Below, piece after piece: positions 51,094-64,000 of a stretch of DNA of 64,000 nt (positions are counted from its first letter, which is position 1; each line of letters begins with the position of its first letter). The stretch is from Linanthus parryae (lineage: Eukaryota; Streptophyta; Magnoliopsida; Ericales; Polemoniaceae): the NCBI GenBank assembly GCA_023055425.1, contig JALGPY010000003.1:25045001-25109000 (forward strand), read 5' to 3'. The notes beneath the pieces were generated by a model. That model was given only the letters and a program-made list of their open reading frames with translations, was not told where the DNA came from and ran no database searches. The position numbers were made by a program, and so were the translations under genes.

Positions 51094-52390
51094 TTGTAAA
51101 ATGAGAAACATGATATATGGGTCATGATAAATTCTCATTAATATAATCTGCTCGTGGAGAGAATGATAATAATGTTGTATTAGTCTCGGGGACTAAGGAA
51201 CAACAAAATATGGTTTGAAAAGTAACTAGTTACAATACGATCGTATGAATCACAAATTTGTGAAATTCCATGGAGGTTGGTTCCCATGAGAAATATTATT
51301 TGCCTGAAGCAAATCAAAAAGTGTACACTCGCGAGTAGTTTAGGTGCATATGTATTATATTGATTATGATTGTTAATCGGCTATTTTTAGATTATTGTTT
51401 TTGCAATGAGTTTTGTTTGTCAGGTACAAGGATGTTCCAATGAGGGGGAAATCAAATGAAATGCTAAAAGCGCGGCACTCTTTTTCCTTCGCTACGGTTT
51501 TTTGTCCCACAGGGTTTTTCCTAGCAAGGTTTTAACGAGGCTTGCGAAGATTATCCAGATGCGTTCCAGAAGAATGTCATCACCAATGCTGAGCAAATAG
51601 AATTCACCGATGTACTCTTTTTCCTTAGTCATTGATTTTTTCCCACTAGGTTTTTCATGACAAGGTTTTAATGAGGCATCGTAGTGGTGAATATTCAAGG
51701 GGGAGTGTTATGAAATATGTTATTGGACTAATGTGAATATCCACCACATAGTTGGGTGTATTTTGTATGATTATATTCTAGTCCAGAAACCCACCTAATG
51801 CCTATATAAGGAGGCTTAGGGTTGGAGAATAATACACATCTACTAGCATTCTCCCTACACATATTTGTCTCTCTTTATTTTCTATATCTCTCGTCTTCTC
51901 AATTCACAACAGTTACAAAATTTTGAAGTGCTTATTCAATTTCGTTGCAATTCCAAGCACTCAAGCCATTGAACCATCTCCTCTTCTCGTTTAAGTGCAT
52001 CGGATTACATACGAAGGAAAACGCAGATTCTACGTATCATTTGCAATCTTTTGATTCTTTAATTTTTATACTAGTTTTAATTTCTTTTGCCGACACATAG
52101 TTTTTCAAAACTTAAGTTGATAAAAACTTAACCACGGTCGTCCACAAGAAAGATGACAATATAGGCCCCCAATCAATTTTTTTGCCTCAGGCCTCTGAAA
52201 TCCTTGAGACGGCCCTGGCGGTGTATTTCGTTCGGGTACTCATAGGGTGAGTTGGTACCCTAACAACCTGTGAGTTTTTAAATGCCTCACACCCAAACCC
52301 ACAGTTGTACACGCCCGTTTCAAACCCGAACGGGTACGGGTGGGGCCTTTACCCGATTCACTTACCGGAACTGCCATCCCTAATTGAGTT

Positions 52391-52775
52391 AGTCCTTAGT
52401 TTAGTGCATAAAGAGAAGCAACACTTCCGGTGGTGATTTGTTGTGGGAGACCAAAAACATCAAATTTTAACATTAAATATGAAATTTGGTAGATGATGCT
52501 TTTACCAACCAGACACTAACAAACAAAATGCAACCGAAGAAGCAAAATGTCGAAGAGTAAAATTTGAGCACGGCACGTTACTTCAATATCAACCGTTGAT
52601 TTCACCTACTTTCGTGGTCCGCACCAAACACTAGTAACTCAGTACTTGCACTTCATCACCCACTCGTCCACTCTGTTTCTCCGTCATCTCTGACTTCACA
52701 CTCACACCCCTCACTCCGCTCTTTCATCGGAGCTGACTCCATTCATCCGACGGTTCCGATCACCGGAGACAGACG
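52391..52775 (+). promoter_or_regulatory. FAH upstream region, shortened by hAT-1
   Basis: This is the 385-bp stretch between the hAT-1 target site and the FAH start codon. The C/T-rich part 52,630-52,770 looks like a plant 5' leader; I see no convincing TATA box. About 52,425-52,510 resembles, in reverse complement, the terminal blocks of the 11,987 PIF-like element (AGCATCATCTACC, TTTGGTCTCCCACA), so it is probably a small MITE relic. Promoter elements once farther upstream are now about 38 kb away beyond the hAT nest. Confidence 0.45.
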
Positions 52776-62636
<9,861 letters not shown>

Positions 62637-63640
62637 GCAACTGGTCATGGATCCTTGCGTTGAGGTGGCTGTCGTATTTTCTTTCCCCGAAGTGTTGTGT
62701 ATGATCAAGACCCTAGTTCCATCCTGTCTGGTATAGTAAAGACTAGGAGATTAATCTATTTGCCGAGTTATTATGTTGTCTGTGTAATCGGTGAACTTTG
62801 TCAAAAACTGAGATGCTATTATGAATGTAATTTTGGAGAAAGAACAAATGAGACCTGAGCTTTCCTTTGCTCTGGTAGATTAATGGAATGAGCTACTTTC
62901 CCTACGAGTAGAGGTTTCTTTCCATCTGGATTGTGCCCCACGTTGTAGCCTTGTTGTGCCATAAGTTCAACGATACCATGCTGGTTTTGGTTGGCTAGCA
63001 CGAAAGCCAAGCAAAACGCACGAGGAGAAAGCATGATCAAATATAGAGTATTGATCTGATTCTAGTTCAGCATTACCATCTAACAGAAATGTCAATGTAG
63101 AAAACCCTAAGGTCCATAATAGCAAATCCGTTCGTCACCTTTAGGGAGTGGGACCGTGTCTAGTGCCTGGAAGCCTGGAAGGTATGTAGCTAGTGCCTGG
63201 AAGCCTAGGAAGGTACGTCGCTGTAGATTGACCGATAGTCGAAAATCATCCCACCGCTGCCGCGCCATTATCTCTTAAACACGGTTGGATCGATGTCTAG
63301 TGTCTGCCCGTCCATGGAAATGCGTGTCATCGTCACGTAGTAGAAGTTTGTTATGACATGGAACGAGCAAGATAAATATGACAAACACAATGAACAAGAA
63401 CACCCGATATAACATGGTTTACTAGTACGATGCTGGCTATGTCCACGACCTCACACCCTTGTTTATTAGAGAGAAACGAATAAGAATACAACCACCATGT
63501 TTAAAAACAATCCCTAAATAGACATATACGACCGACTAGTGCCCAAGACATCCCAAAGTACTATAGGAATGGATAAGGAAGCAATCCAGAAACTGCCAAA
63601 CTTTACCGCCCCAATTTGTTTCCTACATCACATGCCTACT
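62637..63640. other. FAH 3' flank and spacer
   Basis: The FAH 3' untranslated region probably runs to about 62,830-62,850, where T-rich sequence and a possible AATGTAA signal occur; its end cannot be fixed. A 36-bp imperfect tandem pair (CTAGTGCCTGGAAGCCT) lies at about 63,156-63,225. An open minus-strand frame at 62,819-63,040 was not recognised as any family. Otherwise I see nothing. Confidence 0.4.
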
Positions 63641-64000
63641 TTTGTTGCCATTGACTTTTCCTTGCTGACTTAGAATTCAAGACACATACTAACAGTTCCA
63701 TCAGAAGCCTCATGTCTGCTATGGTCTGCACTCGGCCGGACATAGCATTCGCTGTTAGCGTGGTATGTCATTTTATGGTTCAACCGCGCAAGGATCATAG
63801 GCAAGCGGTGAAGCGCATATTCAAGTACCTTAAGGGTACGTCAGACAGTGGCCTATGCTATGGGGCCAATCAGGATATCTTGGTTGCTGAGTTCTCGAAT
63901 TCAGATTATGCAGGTGATGTTGATAGTAAAAGATCAATGGCTGGCTATGTGTTCACTCTGGGAGGTTTTGTTGTGAGCTGGAAGGCGACGCTACAACCGA
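63641..64000 (+). pseudogene. Copia RNase H fragment at the window edge
   Basis: From about 63,711 the translation reads MSAMVCTRPDIAFAVSVV, DHRQAVKRIFKYLKGTSDSG and SDYAGDVDSKRSMAGYVFTL, the end of copia RT and the start of RNase H, with the usual TRPDI, ILRYLKGT-like and DADWAGD-like motifs. The key DAD is NSDYAGD here. Upstream of 63,700 the homology stops abruptly and no RT core is visible, so it is a truncated fragment that continues past the window. It belongs to a different copia lineage from the 17,070-40,421 element. Confidence 0.75.

Larger units (their letters stand above)
48122..51911 (+). mobile_element. Young non-autonomous copia-type element B
   Basis: A 3,790-bp element with 206-bp LTRs (48,122-48,327 and 51,706-51,911) that differ at a single position. 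It is flanked by a perfect GTTAC duplication (48,117-48,121 and 51,912-51,916). The primer site CGTTATCAGCACGATGCTC is at 48,328-48,346 and a polypurine tract at about 51,697-51,705. The interior is a diverged relative of element A in opposite orientation, again without gag-pol. The stretch 51,480-51,700 (CTCTTTTTCCTTCGC, AAGGTTTTAACGAGG, CAAGGGGGAG) is the usual 3' untranslated region of copia elements. Confidence 0.85.
43715..52217. mobile_element. hAT transposon 2 (non-autonomous), nested in hAT-1
   Basis: The left end CAGGGCCGGCCTT at 43,715 and the right end ACGGCCCTG at 52,217 are inverted repeats. They are flanked by GTGGTGTA (43,707-43,714) and GCGGTGTA (52,218-52,225), 7 of 8 identical. 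CAGGGCCGG-type ends followed by GGC/GCC-rich subterminal sequence (GGCAGCCGCCTAAGGCCCCC; at the other end GGCCCCC, GGCCTCTG) are typical of a plant Ac-like hAT group. Without its two nested elements it is only about 1.0 kb and has no transposase, so it is a deletion derivative. Confidence 0.8.

Noticed and set aside
62819..63040. 73-codon minus-strand open frame after FAH
   Set aside because: No family recognised, no splice or promoter context, and it overlaps the probable FAH 3' region. It could be a gene relic but cannot be supported.

Overview
The window is nuclear DNA of a flowering plant, most likely a eudicot: intron-rich genes with GT/AG junctions, plant-type fumarylacetoacetase and TFIIF-alpha sequences, AT-rich spacers and layered plant transposons. 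The only gene that looks intact is fumarylacetoacetase (FAH, + strand, 52,776-62,636). Its 14 exons join in phase to 419 codons plus a stop.

Left part (1-14,480). Positions 1-7,741 hold a minus-strand TFIIF-alpha (RAP74)-related locus. A first exon with the plant N-terminal CxxC/CxxC motif is followed by four tandem copies of a 1.3-2.4 kb unit carrying halves of the C-terminal winged-helix domain. The large dimerisation core is missing and several copies are broken, so I read it as a decaying duplicated gene fragment. It is followed by an inverted-repeat element, a DUF4283/zinc-knuckle relic, an LTR relic and a PIF/Harbinger-like element.

Centre (14,481-52,382). This whole interval is one hAT transposon (terminal inverted repeat TAGGGATGGCA, degenerate 8-bp target duplication) swollen from about 6 kb to 37.9 kb by nested insertions. 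Its BED-type transposase (minus strand) is split by a SIRE-like copia retrotransposon (17,070-40,421, target duplication TTTGA). That copia's right LTR is split by a long-LTR element without recognisable genes (26,509-40,118, duplication TGCTA), and that element's left LTR is split by a solo LTR (27,134-30,537, duplication ATAAG). Separately, a second hAT element (43,715-52,217, CAGGGCCG ends) sits near the right end of the first. It contains two young non-autonomous copia-type elements in opposite orientations (44,060-47,721 and 48,122-51,911). Target duplications support every level.

The most unusual signal is inside those two young elements: a run of roughly 20-25 short hairpins with an almost constant 5-nt loop (CTGAA on the sense strand) and variable but self-complementary arms, plus a second four-copy hairpin motif. 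They have no long ORF, and the pattern suggests selection on RNA or DNA structure.

Right part (52,383-64,000). FAH begins 393 bp after the outer hAT element. Its introns carry a foldback repeat (intron 1), an inverted-repeat element and a poly(A)-ended retroposon (intron 5), and a Mutator-like element with about 90-bp inverted repeats (intron 10). The window ends in a degenerate copia RNase H fragment.
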